Source of the DNA: Brachypterus glaber
Taxonomy: Eukaryota > Arthropoda > Insecta > Coleoptera > Kateretidae
Assembly (NCBI GenBank): GCA_958510825.1
Contig: OY294046.1
Coordinates: 5,890,001-5,954,000 of the forward strand
Direction of reading: 5' to 3'
DNA length: 64,000 nucleotides
The position numbers and the translations under genes are program-made. The notes below the pieces were generated by a model. The model ran no database searches, had not been told where the DNA came from, and saw nothing but the letters and a program-made list of their open reading frames with translations. This document shows, in pieces, positions 33,064-43,347 of the stretch; positions within the stretch are counted from its first letter, which is position 1; every line of letters starts with the position of its first letter.

Positions 33064-34737
33064 ACCCAAAGAACGTTAAGAACTATAGACCAATTTCAAT
33101 CTAATGTAACTTTTCTAAAGTGTTTGAAAGTATAATTTACAAAAAAATATATTCTCAAGTAAAAAATGTGTTGTCACCGTATCAACACGGTTTTGTTGAA
33201 CAACGTTCTACGGTTTCAAATTTAGCAATAATTTCTCAGTATTTGGCTGGTGAGTTAGACAATCGGGGCCAGGTCGATGTTATATATACCGATATTCAAA
33301 AGGCTTTCGATCAAATTGATCATCCTTTGCTATTAAATAAAATGTTTAATATTGGATTTAATAGGAATCTTTTAGAACTTTTTGAAAGCTATCTTTTGAG
33401 CAGAACCTTTTTTGTCGAAGTTAATAATTATCGATCTGGTACGCATTTGGCTACTTCAGGAGTGCCACAAGGGTCAAATATGGGTCCGTTGTTGTTTTTA
33501 ATATTCATCAACGATCTTCCTAGCTTTATAAAATGTTTTAAACTTTTATTCGCTGATGATTTAAAAATATTTATAGCTATAAGATCTATATTTGACTGCT
33601 TATTTTTACAAACAAATCTTGAAGCTGTTTATGAATGGTGGACAAAAAATAATTGAGGTATACGAGATGCTGAGTGGTTTTAGGGTTGCAAACGGTGTTG
33701 GGGGTTCATCAATTAAACAATCACGTTAAGGGACCTTACTTTATTATCACATAGAATCACGTTACATTACAATACAATACGATAGAAGACGATACGTCCG
33801 AACAGCATGGACGCTATTTTAAGCAAGAGAGCTTGTGCTCTCGAGTTGGCGCGCAGGCCACCGCATTGGCTGGACATGCGCAGTACGTTGCGCATAGGGC
33901 CACTGCACAATAATTTAAGGCTTAATATATCAAAATGTAAAGTTGTCAATTACACCAGAAAATTAAATCAAATTATTTATAATTACAACATAAACGGAAC
34001 AACTTTAGAGCGTGTAAATTCAATTCGTGATCTAGGTGTAACCTTTGACTCTTTGCTTTCCTTTGATATACACATCTCAACAATTGTGAAGTCATCGCTA
34101 AAAATGTTAGGTTTTGTTATACGAAGCTGTAAAAATTTTACCAATCCCGATTGCTTAAAAGTGTTATACTTTTCCTTTGTAAGATTAAAATTAAAGTATG
34201 GGTCCCTAATATGGTATCCATATTATAATAACCATATTGATATGATTGAATCTGTTCAGAGAAGATTTATTAAGTTTTTTTCATTTAAAGTAGAAAGATT
34301 GTACCCACCTAGAGGAGCAGATTTATCTGACTTAATGTTAAGATATAATTTTAAACTTTTAAGCACTCGCAGGAAAATTTTATCAGTAATATTTCTTTAT
34401 AATTTAATACATAATAGGATTGAATCTAGCGATCTCTTATCACAAATTTACTTTCTGGTACCAAATGCGACGCGCCGTTCGCTAACATTTTTTGTTCCCC
34501 GAGCCAATACCAACTTGTTATATAAGTCGCCAATATATGTAATGTGTAAAAATTTCAATGATATCTCTCAATTATGTGATATAAACTTTTCTACTTTAAG
34601 ATGTATTTTAGGTTTTATATAGATTAATTTTAATGACTTGTACTAAATATTTGAATGTCCTGTATGGTTTGTACTGTTGGGCAATAAACGTGTCACCTTT
34701 TACAGTGGTATCTGAATTAATAAACTAAATTAAATTG
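33064..34737 (+). pseudogene. LINE reverse transcriptase, 5'-truncated, split by a solo LTR
   Basis: The RT begins at DPKNVKNYRPIS just after the MITE edge, has an early stop near 33103, then runs through 33120-33656: the SPYQHGFVEQRST region, DIQKAF with the first catalytic Asp, GVPQGSNMGPLLF and FADD. A 256-bp insertion with a 5-bp duplication interrupts the frame after WTKNN; the same frame continues at 33916 into the C-terminal region (KYGSLIWYP) and ends at 34622. Removing the insertion and one duplication keeps the frame. A/T-rich 3' UTR follows to about 34737. Jockey/CR1-like by motif; no endonuclease domain. Confidence 0.9.
33654..33909. mobile_element. Solo LTR (256 bp)
   Basis: Starts TGAGGTATACGAG and ends CCACTGCACA (TG...CA), flanked by ATAAT at 33649-33653 and 33910-33914. 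The 5-bp duplication and TG/CA ends are those of an LTR retrotransposon (Gypsy, Copia or Bel-Pao type not decidable). Its base composition is more GC-rich than the surroundings near 33840-33905. No internal region remains, so it formed by LTR-LTR recombination. Confidence 0.85.
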
Positions 34738-34972
34738 TTTGATATTTACAAATTTAAAAAATCTATATAAAACATTTTACTATTCCTTAAAACGACTTTT
34801 GTTTGATTAACGCAGTCGTCCCTCCGAAGTGACTGATCGATTTCGTGCTTTTTAGCACTCTTCAGAGCCACATATCGGTAGTAGGGACAACTACGAAAAT
34901 CAAATCCTTTCCATATATCTCTATATAGAGTTTAAAAATCGTTGTAAGGAAAAGCAATTATTATTATTATTA
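34738..34972. other. Short unassigned stretch
   Basis: Between the LINE end and a foldback element. Contains GTCGTCCCT/AGGGACAAC-like inverted words and an ATT trinucleotide run at 34959-34972. Not identified. Confidence 0.35.
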
Positions 34973-35727
34973 GCGAGTTTTTGCACGTGCCTTAACATTA
35001 ATAAAGGCTATCATTTCATTACATTTTTATTTGCTAATTTTAACCAGGGACGTGCAAAATGTCACTTTTTGTTCCGAACTTTTTTATCTCTATTGTTTTG
35101 ATAATTTCTCAATAAAATATAATTCTGTATTTAAAAAATACATTAAAAGGGTAACACCGTAGGGACAACTGTTCACGAGAAAATTGCAAATAAAGAGAAA
35201 ATTTCATGTTCTGGGCATCCAAAATAGGAACATAAAAAATGCACCAATAAAAATCAATAATGCAGAGTAATTCTATATTAAAAGCTGTGTTTTAAGAGTA
35301 CTACGGCCTCTTTAAGAATAACACTTTTTAAGGGACCATAGCTCCCTTAAAAGCAATTTGTGAATATTTATGTAGGGGATATTTTTTTATAGTTTTTGAT
35401 GTATAATTGCCCTGCAATATTAATATTTTTATTGGCGCACTTTTTAATTCCTATTTTGCATGCTCAGAAAGCGATATTTTCTCTTTAACTGCAGTTTTCT
35501 CGAGAACGGTTGTCCCTACAGTGTTACATGAAGAGTACATTTTTAATTTATTGTGAAATAAAAAATTATATTTTATTGAGAAAATTTAAAAAAATAGAGA
35601 TAAAAATGTTTGGGGCAAAAAAGTGACATCACCCCCCCCCCATTTTGCACGTCCCTGGTTAAAATTGCCAAATAAAAATCCCATGAAGTGATAGCCTTTA
35701 ATATTAAATAAAAACTACTTATTAGAT

Positions 35728-36267
35728 CAGCGGTCCAGGCCGCTAGGCCGCAGCAGAGGCCCGGGCCCCACTGAATGTTCACTACGGGCCCCTCGCTGGT
35801 TACATAGACTACGTTTACACGTTGCGCTAAATACCGGTACTTATAACTTCCCTATCATTCTCTCTTTCTCTAAAACAACTTGACAGAAAGAGACAGACTG
35901 CTATCGGAATTTATAAATACCGGTAGTTAGCGCTGCATGTAAACGTAGTCATATTTATAATTATTTTTATTATTCATAAAAGTGTATGTCATTAAAATAG
36001 TATATTAGACAGGCTTGTTGACGATTTTCTAGTATACAATCCTTATTAAAAAGAAATTGGATGGGCCCTCACAAAAAAATTAAAGGGGGTCTATTGAATT
36101 TATGTAGAGACATTATTTTCTTTGTGGGCTCCCGCTTTGGCCGTTTTACGGGCCCCTCTTTAAACGTTTTACCGCCCCCTTGATTGTTTCGCGGGCCCCC
36201 CTTAGACCGTTTCGCGGGCCCCCGGGTACCTTGCCGGCCCGGGCCCAAAGTACCCAGTCCGCCACTG
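35728..36267. mobile_element. Non-autonomous hAT element (540 bp)
   Basis: Starts CAGCGGTCCAGGCCGC and ends CCAGTCCGCCACTG; flanked by an exact 8-bp duplication TATTAGAT at 35720-35727 and 36268-36275. The CAGNGGCGG type of tip plus an 8-bp duplication identify hAT. It inserted into the right arm of a foldback element and carries a further MITE. Confidence 0.92.
35807..35950. mobile_element. 144-bp MITE nested in the hAT element
   Basis: Perfect tips GACTACGTTTACA and TGTAAACGTAGTC, inner words TACCGGTA on both arms, flanked by ATA on each side (3 bp). Small palindromic insertion, third level of nesting. Confidence 0.85.
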
Positions 36268-36345
36268 TATTAGATGTACCCTTAGGAGGGTCGTAGCTCC
36301 CTTAGGGCACATTTCCGGATCAACCTTTATAAAAACTTTTTATTT

Positions 36346-36827
36346 TTTAACTTTAGAAGAGTAATAAAAAAGCGTGAAAACCACAACCCTTTTAAAAACT
36401 CAAAACTAAAAAGGAATTTTTTCACACATATTTCTAGGATGTAGAGGAGAGGTAAAAAGGAGAATGGAGAAAGTGAGTTAAATAAAAATATCTAAAAACT
36501 GAATTATCATTATATCTAAATCTGCAGTGTTGCCACGTTATCGGGCTTCGTAATGTACGTGTAACATATACGGAACCATATACCTTCGCGTTTGACTCTC
36601 ACTCCCCCTGGCGCTGAAGCATTGGAACTAAGCGTGTATATTTTAATATTTTTTCCGGAATTACGAAGCCCACTAAATTTTTTGCAAACGATAGAGAGGG
36701 AAATACCTATGCCTAAAACAAAAATATACACTATGTTTTTAGGAAGCTCGAAGTCGGGCTTCGTAAAACAAAATCGGGCTTCGTATTACCGTGAAATATA
36801 ATGTTTTGGGCCTCGTAAATACGGATT
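36346..36827. other. Intergenic stretch with GGGCTTCGTA words
   Basis: The short word CGGGCTTCGTA occurs at 36541, 36754 and 36773, partly as inverted or direct copies (GGAATTACGAAGCCC at 36656). It is probably a degraded repeat. ORFs at 36516-36801 overlap on both strands and are not supported. Confidence 0.4.
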
Positions 36828-36829
36828 GC

Positions 36830-36861
<32 letters not shown>

Positions 36862-37020
36862 GCTACAGTTTTATTTACTTTTATAAACAAAAGATGGCAC
36901 TACATGTGCTCATTCTAACACTTGTTACGGAATATTCATACCGTATCTAAAGCTAGAATGGATTCATTCTGTGTTTGAAAAGTGTGTGTATTTCCTTACA
37001 TTATAAAGCAGTCGTAGAAA
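36828..37020 (+). repeat. Dispersed repeat, copy of 46797-46985
   Basis: About 190 bp, including GATGGCACTACATGTGCTC and GCTAGAATGGATTCATTCTG, are shared with 46797-46985 at high identity in the same orientation. Boundaries are fuzzy and AT-rich. Confidence 0.8.
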
Positions 37021-37857
37021 AAAAAATAATACGTATTAGGTAATTATCAAGTAATTATATATGATCACTCACCTGATATATTAAAAATGATAAACTGATG
37101 CGTGTATTATGATACTAGATATAGCAGCACTGTGGTTTGGATATATAATACTATTATTATTATTATACATAACGGAGGCCAAATGTAATTATATGTTTAC
37201 TTAAATCTTTATTAAACTCGTCACAGCTTCACAGCAGAGGGGTATTTAAGGTTTGTTTATACGTTTATTTTAAATATTGAAAATTCTATCCAAAATAAAA
37301 AAGTGCGTTATATATAAATCTAAACAACTTTTAAAAATGCTCTTTCCTCTGTATGTCTGTACATTTGTCCGTATGGCACATTTTTTTGTCTGCACGATAA
37401 TTGCAAGTTAAAATAATTAGATCGACAAATTTTTGGAAAAAATCAATCATGAAGCCTGTTGATATTGAAATGAATTCCCAAAAAGTAAGAAAGTTGTGGG
37501 GGACTAAACATTTAAAAAAATCTTGGATAATTTTTTTAGAAAAAAATATTTTATTAAAAAGATCAATAGAACCAAATTAAAAAAAAACATATGTTTTTGT
37601 TTTTTTTTTTAAGTTTAGCTTTCTTTTGCGATTATAAAGTGCCGAACACTTTTTAATGCAAAACTGGCAATAGCGATGAGTAAAATGCAAGAAAGCTGTG
37701 TGCGTTTTTACAGTCTAGAAGGAAAAGTGCGTTCAGCGTAATTTTCTCAGAAAAAAATACCTTTATTAAAAGGATCAAACTCCCCAAATTTGAAAATAAT
37801 CTCCCCAAAAACAAAAAAGTTATAGGAGGCACTATTAAAAGCATCAAAATACAATTC
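37021..37857. other. Intergenic AT-rich stretch
   Basis: Homopolymer-rich; nothing recognised. CTTCACAGCAGAGGGGTATT at 37226-37245 resembles CTGCACAGCAGAGGAGTATT at 11819-11838. Confidence 0.35.
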
Positions 37858-38266
37858 AATGGAACTCTCTACAACTAGAATTGTGAAACAAAAGACGTCT
37901 TCCCTATCTCTATCTCATTTGTGCTACACTTTCCAGCCAACCAAATAAATACTGTATTTGTTTTTCATACAACAAATATTTATTTGGTTTGGACTTTTGT
38001 GTAGCACTGAGCGGCACGAACGAACATAGCTAATGTGAATCTGTAGAATAAGATAATTGTACTAAAATTTAGATGGCGCCAGTAATTTCTTTTATAAGAA
38101 TAATATAGTTACACTTTTCGCCCGGCCAAGTAAATATTGTATTTGTTCAACAAAGAACAAATACAGAATTTGATTGGTTGGGTGGAAGTGGGAGTGTATG
38201 TATGTCTTCTATCCTTTTTGGTTAGAACTTTTGTCCCTGTCTAATCTAACGGGAGAAGTCTCCATT
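37858..38266 (+). mobile_element. MITE of about 410 bp, copy of 52741-53152
   Basis: Starts AATGGAACTCTCTACAACTA and ends GGGAGAAGTCTCCATT, so the tips are short imperfect inverted repeats. The copy at 52741-53152 is highly similar over its whole length. Internal hairpins are built on CAACCAAATAAATACTGTAT and GAACAAATACAGAATTTG. Confidence 0.8.
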
Positions 38267-38675
38267 AGGTTAAAACTTTAACAGGAAAAAAAATGCAACT
38301 ACGATGAGTATATTATAGAATGCGAAGCATTATATATATTCACGGTTTGCTTAACTGGTGGGTGTTCTGTGTTGCTTATCTTACAGCATTTTTATACCGG
38401 GCAGGGGCGGATTTAGATTCGATGTATGAAAGGGGTAGAGTTGTAAAAAAACGTTTTTTTTTTGTGAAAATATTCAAAAAATGACAACTTTTGTATTTTA
38501 GGATCAATTAGACTGTTTTCAATAGTTTTTATTTCAAAATACTTTATTCTTCGTGAAATAATAAAATATATAGATTATACGCCTTCTGTTAACGAGTTTA
38601 TAAACTCCTATAGGAGTTGAAATTTCAGTCACATAACCTCACTTTTCTAACGTGTCAAATTTATGAAGTCTGTTT

Positions 38676-38813
38676 ATGATGCCTGGTCGCAAAAAAAGCA
38701 ACATATCAAATCTTTTTATAGACACACAAACTAACGGAAAAGTTCCGAAAGTGAAATGCATGTTTTGTAAAACACTGGTGTCGAAAAATAGAGTTGTTAC
38801 AACTCAGTTGTAA
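38676..38813 (+). pseudogene. hAT transposase N-terminal (BED zinc finger) fragment
   Basis: A 45-residue frame from ATG 38676 to the stop at 38811. It reads PGRKKSNISNLFIDTQ and later VKCMFCKTLVSKN, the pattern of a BED finger at the start of hAT transposases (aromatic residue, then C-x2-C, then SKN). The distal histidine/cysteine pair is missing because of the stop. The remaining transposase is absent. Confidence 0.65.
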
Positions 38814-39040
38814 AAAACCGTTTTAAATTAAATAATTTTTGTTATAATCTGTCATCCTTCATACATGACTTTTACAATAAAAAATGTGTTAATTTTTAAT
38901 AAAAAACAAATTTGTTTTTTTTTTATAACTGTGTTTTTTTTAATAAAAAACAAATTTGTTTTTTTATAAAGTCTAGCTTTGTTTTAAAACGTTTTTTTTG
39001 TGTTTTTTTTTTTTAAACAAATGTTTTTTTTTTTAATTTA

Positions 39041-39175
39041 GGGCCACTTGCACCAACGATGGTTTAACTTTAAACTTGGATTAAATTGACGGTCAACCAA
39101 TCAGAACGCAGCATTTTTAACTTAAACTCGGTTTAGTCAAGATAATCCCAGAACAAAAGTTGGTGCAAGTGGCCC
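39041..39175. mobile_element. 135-bp Harbinger MITE (GGGCCACTTGCACC family)
   Basis: Tips GGGCCACTTGCACCAA and TTGGTGCAAGTGGCCC, flanked by TTA on both sides (39038-39040, 39176-39178). Internal sequence has AATCAGAACGCAGCATTTTT. Confidence 0.93.
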
Positions 39176-39195
39176 TTACAACTCTAGAAAGGGGT

Positions 39196-40106
39196 AATCC
39201 GATTACCGTAATCGGAAATTTTTGGCCCCATTTACCAAAATTTAAACATTTTCAAGAAAAAATTATATCTAAAAATCTTTTACTCAATGACTATAATATA
39301 GTTAATTTTTTTTAAGGTATAGTTATTTTAAACCTTCCCGCTTGTAAACAATCTCGAAATTACCATACCAGCGTAAGATACGCATGCGTCGTAAGCGATG
39401 ACTAGGCCCAATTTTCACAGACGTAAAACGTTGACGTGCCATTAGCGAGAACAAAACAATGGTTTATTCTTCTAAATTATTGGAATAAAAGCGATTTTAT
39501 AAGCAAATTTGGTTTCTACAGGAATACAAAACTGTTTTTAGCAACAGCTTTATCAATTCTCTTTTTTTTTACATCAGAACATCATAAAACAAAGTAAGTA
39601 AACAAAAATTATAAATTTTGGTTGTGTTGACATTCAAAACAAGCCACATGCTTCAGTGTAAATTGGACTTTGTGGAGTATTTAGCGGCAAATTTAAAATA
39701 ACTATACCTTAACAAAATAAACTTAGGTATGTTACATTTCATATCCCGGTTCCCGCGTTTTAAAAGGCTGTACGAATTTTTAAACCCCCCTAACACCTAT
39801 TTGTGGTGGTAGCCAAAATTTTGGCTTTTTTTCTTGTTAACATGAAATCTCTAGAGCCTAACGTAAGAAACGGGGTATGTAGTGTATGAATTTTGGTACA
39901 ATTTGCGTTACGTAATACTTGAACATTCCCTAAAGAAAAGAAGAAAATTAAAAAAAATGGGAAATTTTGAAAAAAATTATATTTCTTTTTTGAAACTTTT
40001 TTTTTTAATTTTTCGTTTTTCAAAAAAAAGTGGTCAAAAAAAAATTTTTTGTTATTTTTTTTGGATTTTTTTTTAAGTAGGTAAGTATTTGGGAAAAAGG
40101 CCCTTA
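39196..40106. other. Intergenic stretch
   Basis: Low-complexity A/T runs (39940-40080) give overlapping ORFs on both strands that are not credible. The word TTTGCGTTACGTAATACTTGAA at 39902-39923 belongs to the repeat seen at 45536 and 60455. Confidence 0.4.
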
Positions 40107-40241
40107 GGGCCACTTGCACCAAATTTTGGTACGGGATTAACTCAGCTAAACCGAGTTTAAGTTAAAAATGCTGCGTTCTGATTGGTCAGCTGTCAATTTA
40201 ATCCAAGTTTAAAGTTAAACCAGCATTGGTGCAAGTGGCCC
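40107..40241. mobile_element. 135-bp Harbinger MITE
   Basis: Same tips and length as 39041-39175, inserted in the opposite orientation, flanked by TTA at 40104-40106 and 40242-40244. Confidence 0.93.
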
Positions 40242-40256
40242 TTAATGGAATGCGTA

Positions 40257-41016
40257 CCCAGGTAGCAAAATAACATGACATTCACGTGAAAGCCACGTTA
40301 ATATGTGACATGTGATGTTAAGATTGTAGTCTCATTTAACAAGAATGTAGCATTGTGGGGATGTCCTAAGTCCGCCCCTAATAACATCACACAATGACAT
40401 CCCGAAAATAACGTGTTTGTGACATCATAAATCCACATATCTAATATCTTATGGATGCCGTTACTGGTACTTTAATATTTAAATAATATTCTAGGATATT
40501 AGCTTTTTCTAAATAAAACCATTAAAACCCTATAAAAAAAATCGGATTTAAAATCAATCAGTAATTGAAACAATCACAGATTGAAACAGATGATTCTTAA
40601 TACGAAATTGCAGATTAAGCGGAGAATATATTCCTTTAATCCGTGTCCATGGTCTTGAGAAGCCCGGCAGAGCCACCTATCCATTGGAAATTGTATAATG
40701 TGTATACAATTTCCTTACAATAATTTACTCTATCAACATCATCTTATATCGATTTTTTTGCTTCGAACGTCGGTGAGAAGCAAAATAACATGACATTCAC
40801 GTTAAAGCCACGTTAATATGTGACATGCGATATATTCACAGCGTTGCTAAATATTTGTTATTAAATAACTTGGTTGTCACGTCGCACGTGTTACGTTGCA
40901 AATGTGATGTTAAATACATGTTATTTTTCAATATTATGTGATGTTATGATTTAGTTTAAAAATACACCCAAAAGTGATGTTAATTTCTTGTAATATAACA
41001 TCCCTTGCTACCTGGG
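40257..41016 (+). mobile_element. CCCAGG MITE, copy 4 of 4 (760 bp)
   Basis: Begins CCCAGGTAGCAAAATAACAT and ends CCCTTGCTACCTGGG, flanked by TA on both sides. It shares a small internal deletion (ATATCTAATATC junction) with the copy at 3879, so these two belong to one sublineage. Confidence 0.92.
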
Positions 41017-41565
41017 TAGGTAGCATATCTTCACGGCTTGTTTTATAAAATGTATTATTATGTGATATAAAATGTACCTCTAGTAATCTATGAATGTATT
41101 AATAAAAAAGTTGGTAACACATTATTTAGCGGCGTCAGCGAAAAGTCTCCAAAATTTGGAGTCCAAATTATTTTTGTTTTTGTAAGCAAAATAGTTAACA
41201 AGGGCCGATAAATGATTTATTATTATAATTTTTATTATAAATCTAAATTGGAGGGTTTGGGGCCCCAAGTTGGGGGGTAGCCCCCCTTGGCGCGCTCTTG
41301 CGAGGGACAACATTTTATGTTGCAAGTTGGAAAATTTTACTGGATTCCCCCACAGAACACACTTTACTGGATTCCCCCAATATTTTCCGCGGGAATTTTG
41401 AATTCGTAAATGTTTTTATCTGATCATTGACCTTCAATAACATAGGTTAGGTTATTTTATTATTCTATTTTAAGACATATAAATATTGATAAGAAATTAT
41501 ATATTAGTGTATTTCAAACTTAATTTAAGACTCTTTTTATAGTGGATACCTATATTATATAAATA
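41017..41565. other. 5' flank of the SDR gene
   Basis: Includes a GC-rich patch 41255-41300 (GGGGTAGCCCCCC) probably from a repeat, and a duplicated ACTGGATTCCCCCA at 41339 and 41366. No clear promoter element. ORF 41122-41325 (minus) is not supported. Confidence 0.4.
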
Positions 41566-42339
41566 ATGAATTTTTCTGGCAAAGTGGTACTTATCACAGG
41601 AGCCTCATCTGGTATTGGAGCAGCCACAGCAAAACATTTCGCTAAACTAGGGGCTAGCCTCGCTCTGGCCGGAAGAAATGCAGAAAACTTAAAACAGGTA
41701 GCTTCAGACTGCCCCTTAGGGTCTAACACACCTAAACCGTTATTACTAACTGGTGAATTAACCAATATCAACGAAACCAAAACGATTTTAGAAAAAACAA
41801 TTGAACACTATGGTCAACTTGATGTCTTGGTTAACAATGCAGGTACTCTAGAAACTGGGTCCATCGAAAACACTTCATTAGAACAGTATGATAGAGTAAT
41901 GGATACTAACGTAAAGTCAATTTATCATTTAACAATGTTAGCTACTCCCTATTTAATCAAAACAAAAGGAAATATTGTAAATGTATCCAGCGTTAATGGA
42001 ATAAGATCTTTTCCAGGTGTTTTGGCTTATAACATTTCAAAAGCAGCTGTGGATCAAATGACAAGATGTGTAGCATTAGATTTAGCACCAAGGCAGGTAA
42101 GGTGCAACAGTGTGAACCCTGGAGTTACTATTACGAACCTACATAAACGTGGAGGAATGAATTTGGAGCAATACGAAGCATTTTTAAAAAGAAGTCAAGA
42201 AACCCATGCCCTTGGAAGGCCTGGTAGACCAGAAGAGGTTGCTCAGACAATTGTATTTTTAGCTAGTGATGATGCTAGTTTTATAACAGGAGCTAGTATT
42301 CCTGTTGATGGTGGCAGACATGCTATGTGCCCTCGTTAA
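41566..42339 (+). CDS. Classical short-chain dehydrogenase/reductase (FabG-like), intronless
   Basis: Soluble NAD(P)-dependent oxidoreductase of 257 residues, the standard length for the classical SDR family. Motifs seen: cofactor-binding TGASSGIG at 11-18, NNAG at 90-93, catalytic Asn115, Ser142, Tyr155 and Lys159 (YNISK), and PG at 185-186. It looks like the insect 3-oxoacyl-[ACP] reductase FabG-like group often found as single-exon genes; the true substrate is not predictable. No signal peptide or membrane helix. A possible ATTAAA poly(A) signal is at 42394-42399. It converges on NDUFB2, with stops 150 bp apart. Confidence 0.95.
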   Translation: MNFSGKVVLITGASSGIGAATAKHFAKLGASLALAGRNAENLKQVASDCPLGSNTPKPLLLTGELTNINETKTILEKTIEHYGQLDVLVNNAGTLETGSIENTSLEQYDRVMDTNVKSIYHLTMLATPYLIKTKGNIVNVSSVNGIRSFPGVLAYNISKAAVDQMTRCVALDLAPRQVRCNSVNPGVTITNLHKRGGMNLEQYEAFLKRSQETHALGRPGRPEEVAQTIVFLASDDASFITGASIPVDGGRHAMCPR

Positions 42340-42470
42340 ATGTCTTATATCACTTAATTTCCATATTATGCATTTATAAATATACTTTATTTTATTAAAA
42401 TGGTAGTTTAAATCAAAGAAAAGTTAACAATATGATTATTTAATTTTATCACAAATTTATAACTACATAA

Positions 42471-42476
42471 TTTATT
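42471..42476 (-). terminator. Poly(A) signal of NDUFB2
   Basis: AATAAA on the minus strand, 13 nt beyond the NDUFB2 stop codon. Confidence 0.5.
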
Positions 42477-42489
42477 GTTTAGAAGGTAA

Positions 42490-42889
42490 TTAGCTTGAAG
42501 GGATACCTAGTTCTTCATCAGTCCATTTTGATGCATCTGGATATTCAAATTCACCCTAAAATAAAATTTAAAATGGCTTTTGTTTATAATGTAAAAATAA
42601 TTTTGCACTTACAAAGAGGTGACCGGGTTCTGTCCAACAGTGCCACAAAACCCACCACCATGCAAATCCTTGAACTCCTTCAGCCATCATAACAACACCC
42701 TTTCCTGGCGGAGGCGGCCCCACACGGTAGTTCCATCTGAAATTATTTTAAACATTAGTTACATAACATTTTGAATTGTTCTAGAGAATATTACCCTGCG
42801 CTGCTATTTCTGACGGAGACTTGTTGAACACTTTTTTGTGAAAGGGTTTTTAGAGTTCTAAGGGATGAAAGCCCCTTCGAAATGAGCAT
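42490..42889 (-). CDS. NDUFB2: NADH dehydrogenase [ubiquinone] 1 beta subcomplex subunit 2 (AGGG), three exons
   Basis: Accessory subunit of mitochondrial complex I in the membrane arm. Exons on the minus strand: 42889-42795, 42736-42613, 42555-42490; introns of 58 and 57 bp are GT-AG. The spliced product is 94 residues. It starts MLISKGLSSLRTLKT, a basic, serine-rich mitochondrial presequence, continues WNYRVGPPPPGKG, has a tryptophan-rich membrane segment (FAWWWVLWHCW) and ends with YPDASKWTDEELGIPSS. The tail WTDEELGIP is the family signature. Each exon is too short for ORF-based detection. Upstream, GTAAGTT at 42996-42990 and the acceptor CTGTCAG at 42911 suggest an 86-bp 5' UTR intron. 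Confidence 0.93.
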
Positions 42890-42997
42890 TTTGATGGTTT
42901 TATTTCTAATCTGACAGTTATTATAACCTCACTTTTCCTTTCTGTCAAAAATAAGTTCAACCAACATATGAAAAAAAGTAACTAAATATAACTTACT

Positions 42998-43086
42998 AGT
43001 GACTATGGTACCGGCAGACGGTACGCGTATTACTTGTGTTCTGCTTTGAGGTACCTCAATGGTGTTCTGTGCTTGGAGTGTTCCTA
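42998..43086 (-). other. Possible 5' UTR exon of NDUFB2
   Basis: Sequence upstream of the donor GTAAGTTATA at 42996 is moderately GC-rich and ORF-like for 30 codons, but its reading phase does not fit splicing into the NDUFB2 coding frame. It is better explained as an untranslated first exon. It ends at the edge of a Harbinger MITE. Confidence 0.4.
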
Positions 43087-43087
43087 A

Positions 43088-43206
43088 GGGCCACTTGCAC
43101 CAACAGTTGGTGACCAACTTTTGGTTTAGGATTATTTCAACTAAACCGAGTTTAAATGCTGCGTTCTGATTGGTCGGCCGTCAATTTAATTCAAGTTTAA
43201 TTTAAA
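43088..43206. mobile_element. Truncated Harbinger MITE next to the NDUFB2 5' end
   Basis: Starts GGGCCACTTGCACCAA after TAA and follows the family consensus, but ends without the right tip. A complete copy follows immediately. Confidence 0.8.
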
Positions 43207-43209
43207 TTA

Positions 43210-43344
43210 GGGCCACTTGCACCAACTTTTGGTCTGGGATTATCTCAGCTAAACCGAGTTTAAGTTAAAAATGCTGGGTTCTGATTGGTCGGCCGTCAAC
43301 TTAATCCAAGTTTAAAGTTAAACCATCATTGGTGCAAGTGGCCC
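43210..43344. mobile_element. 135-bp Harbinger MITE
   Basis: Complete copy with tips GGGCCACTTGCACCAA and TTGGTGCAAGTGGCCC and TTA at 43207-43209 and 43345-43347. Confidence 0.93.
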
Positions 43345-43347
43345 TTA

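Larger units (their letters stand above)
34973..36345. mobile_element. Foldback-family element, host of nested insertions
   Basis: Arms are inverted around about 35340. The left arm starts in TTTTTGCACGTGCC and is truncated outside; the right arm mirrors it (CCATTTTGCACGTCCCTGG near 35641) and continues after a hAT insertion at 36268 into GGGTCGTAGCTCCCTTAGGG. It belongs to the family of 1062-2236. Confidence 0.8.
38403..39190 (+). mobile_element. Degraded hAT element with BED-finger fragment
   Basis: The left tip CAGGGGCGGATTTAGATTCG is a typical hAT terminus, followed by GGGGTAGAGTTGT; the corresponding ACAACTCTAGAAAGGGG lies at 39179-39195. Between them are a BED-type zinc-finger fragment and a later Harbinger MITE (39041-39175). 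The far right tip is lost. Confidence 0.6.

Noticed and set aside
42929..43117. 62-codon ORF on the minus strand as first coding exon of NDUFB2
   Set aside because: Joining at its donor gives the wrong phase, and a proper in-frame presequence exon with its own ATG exists at 42889-42795.
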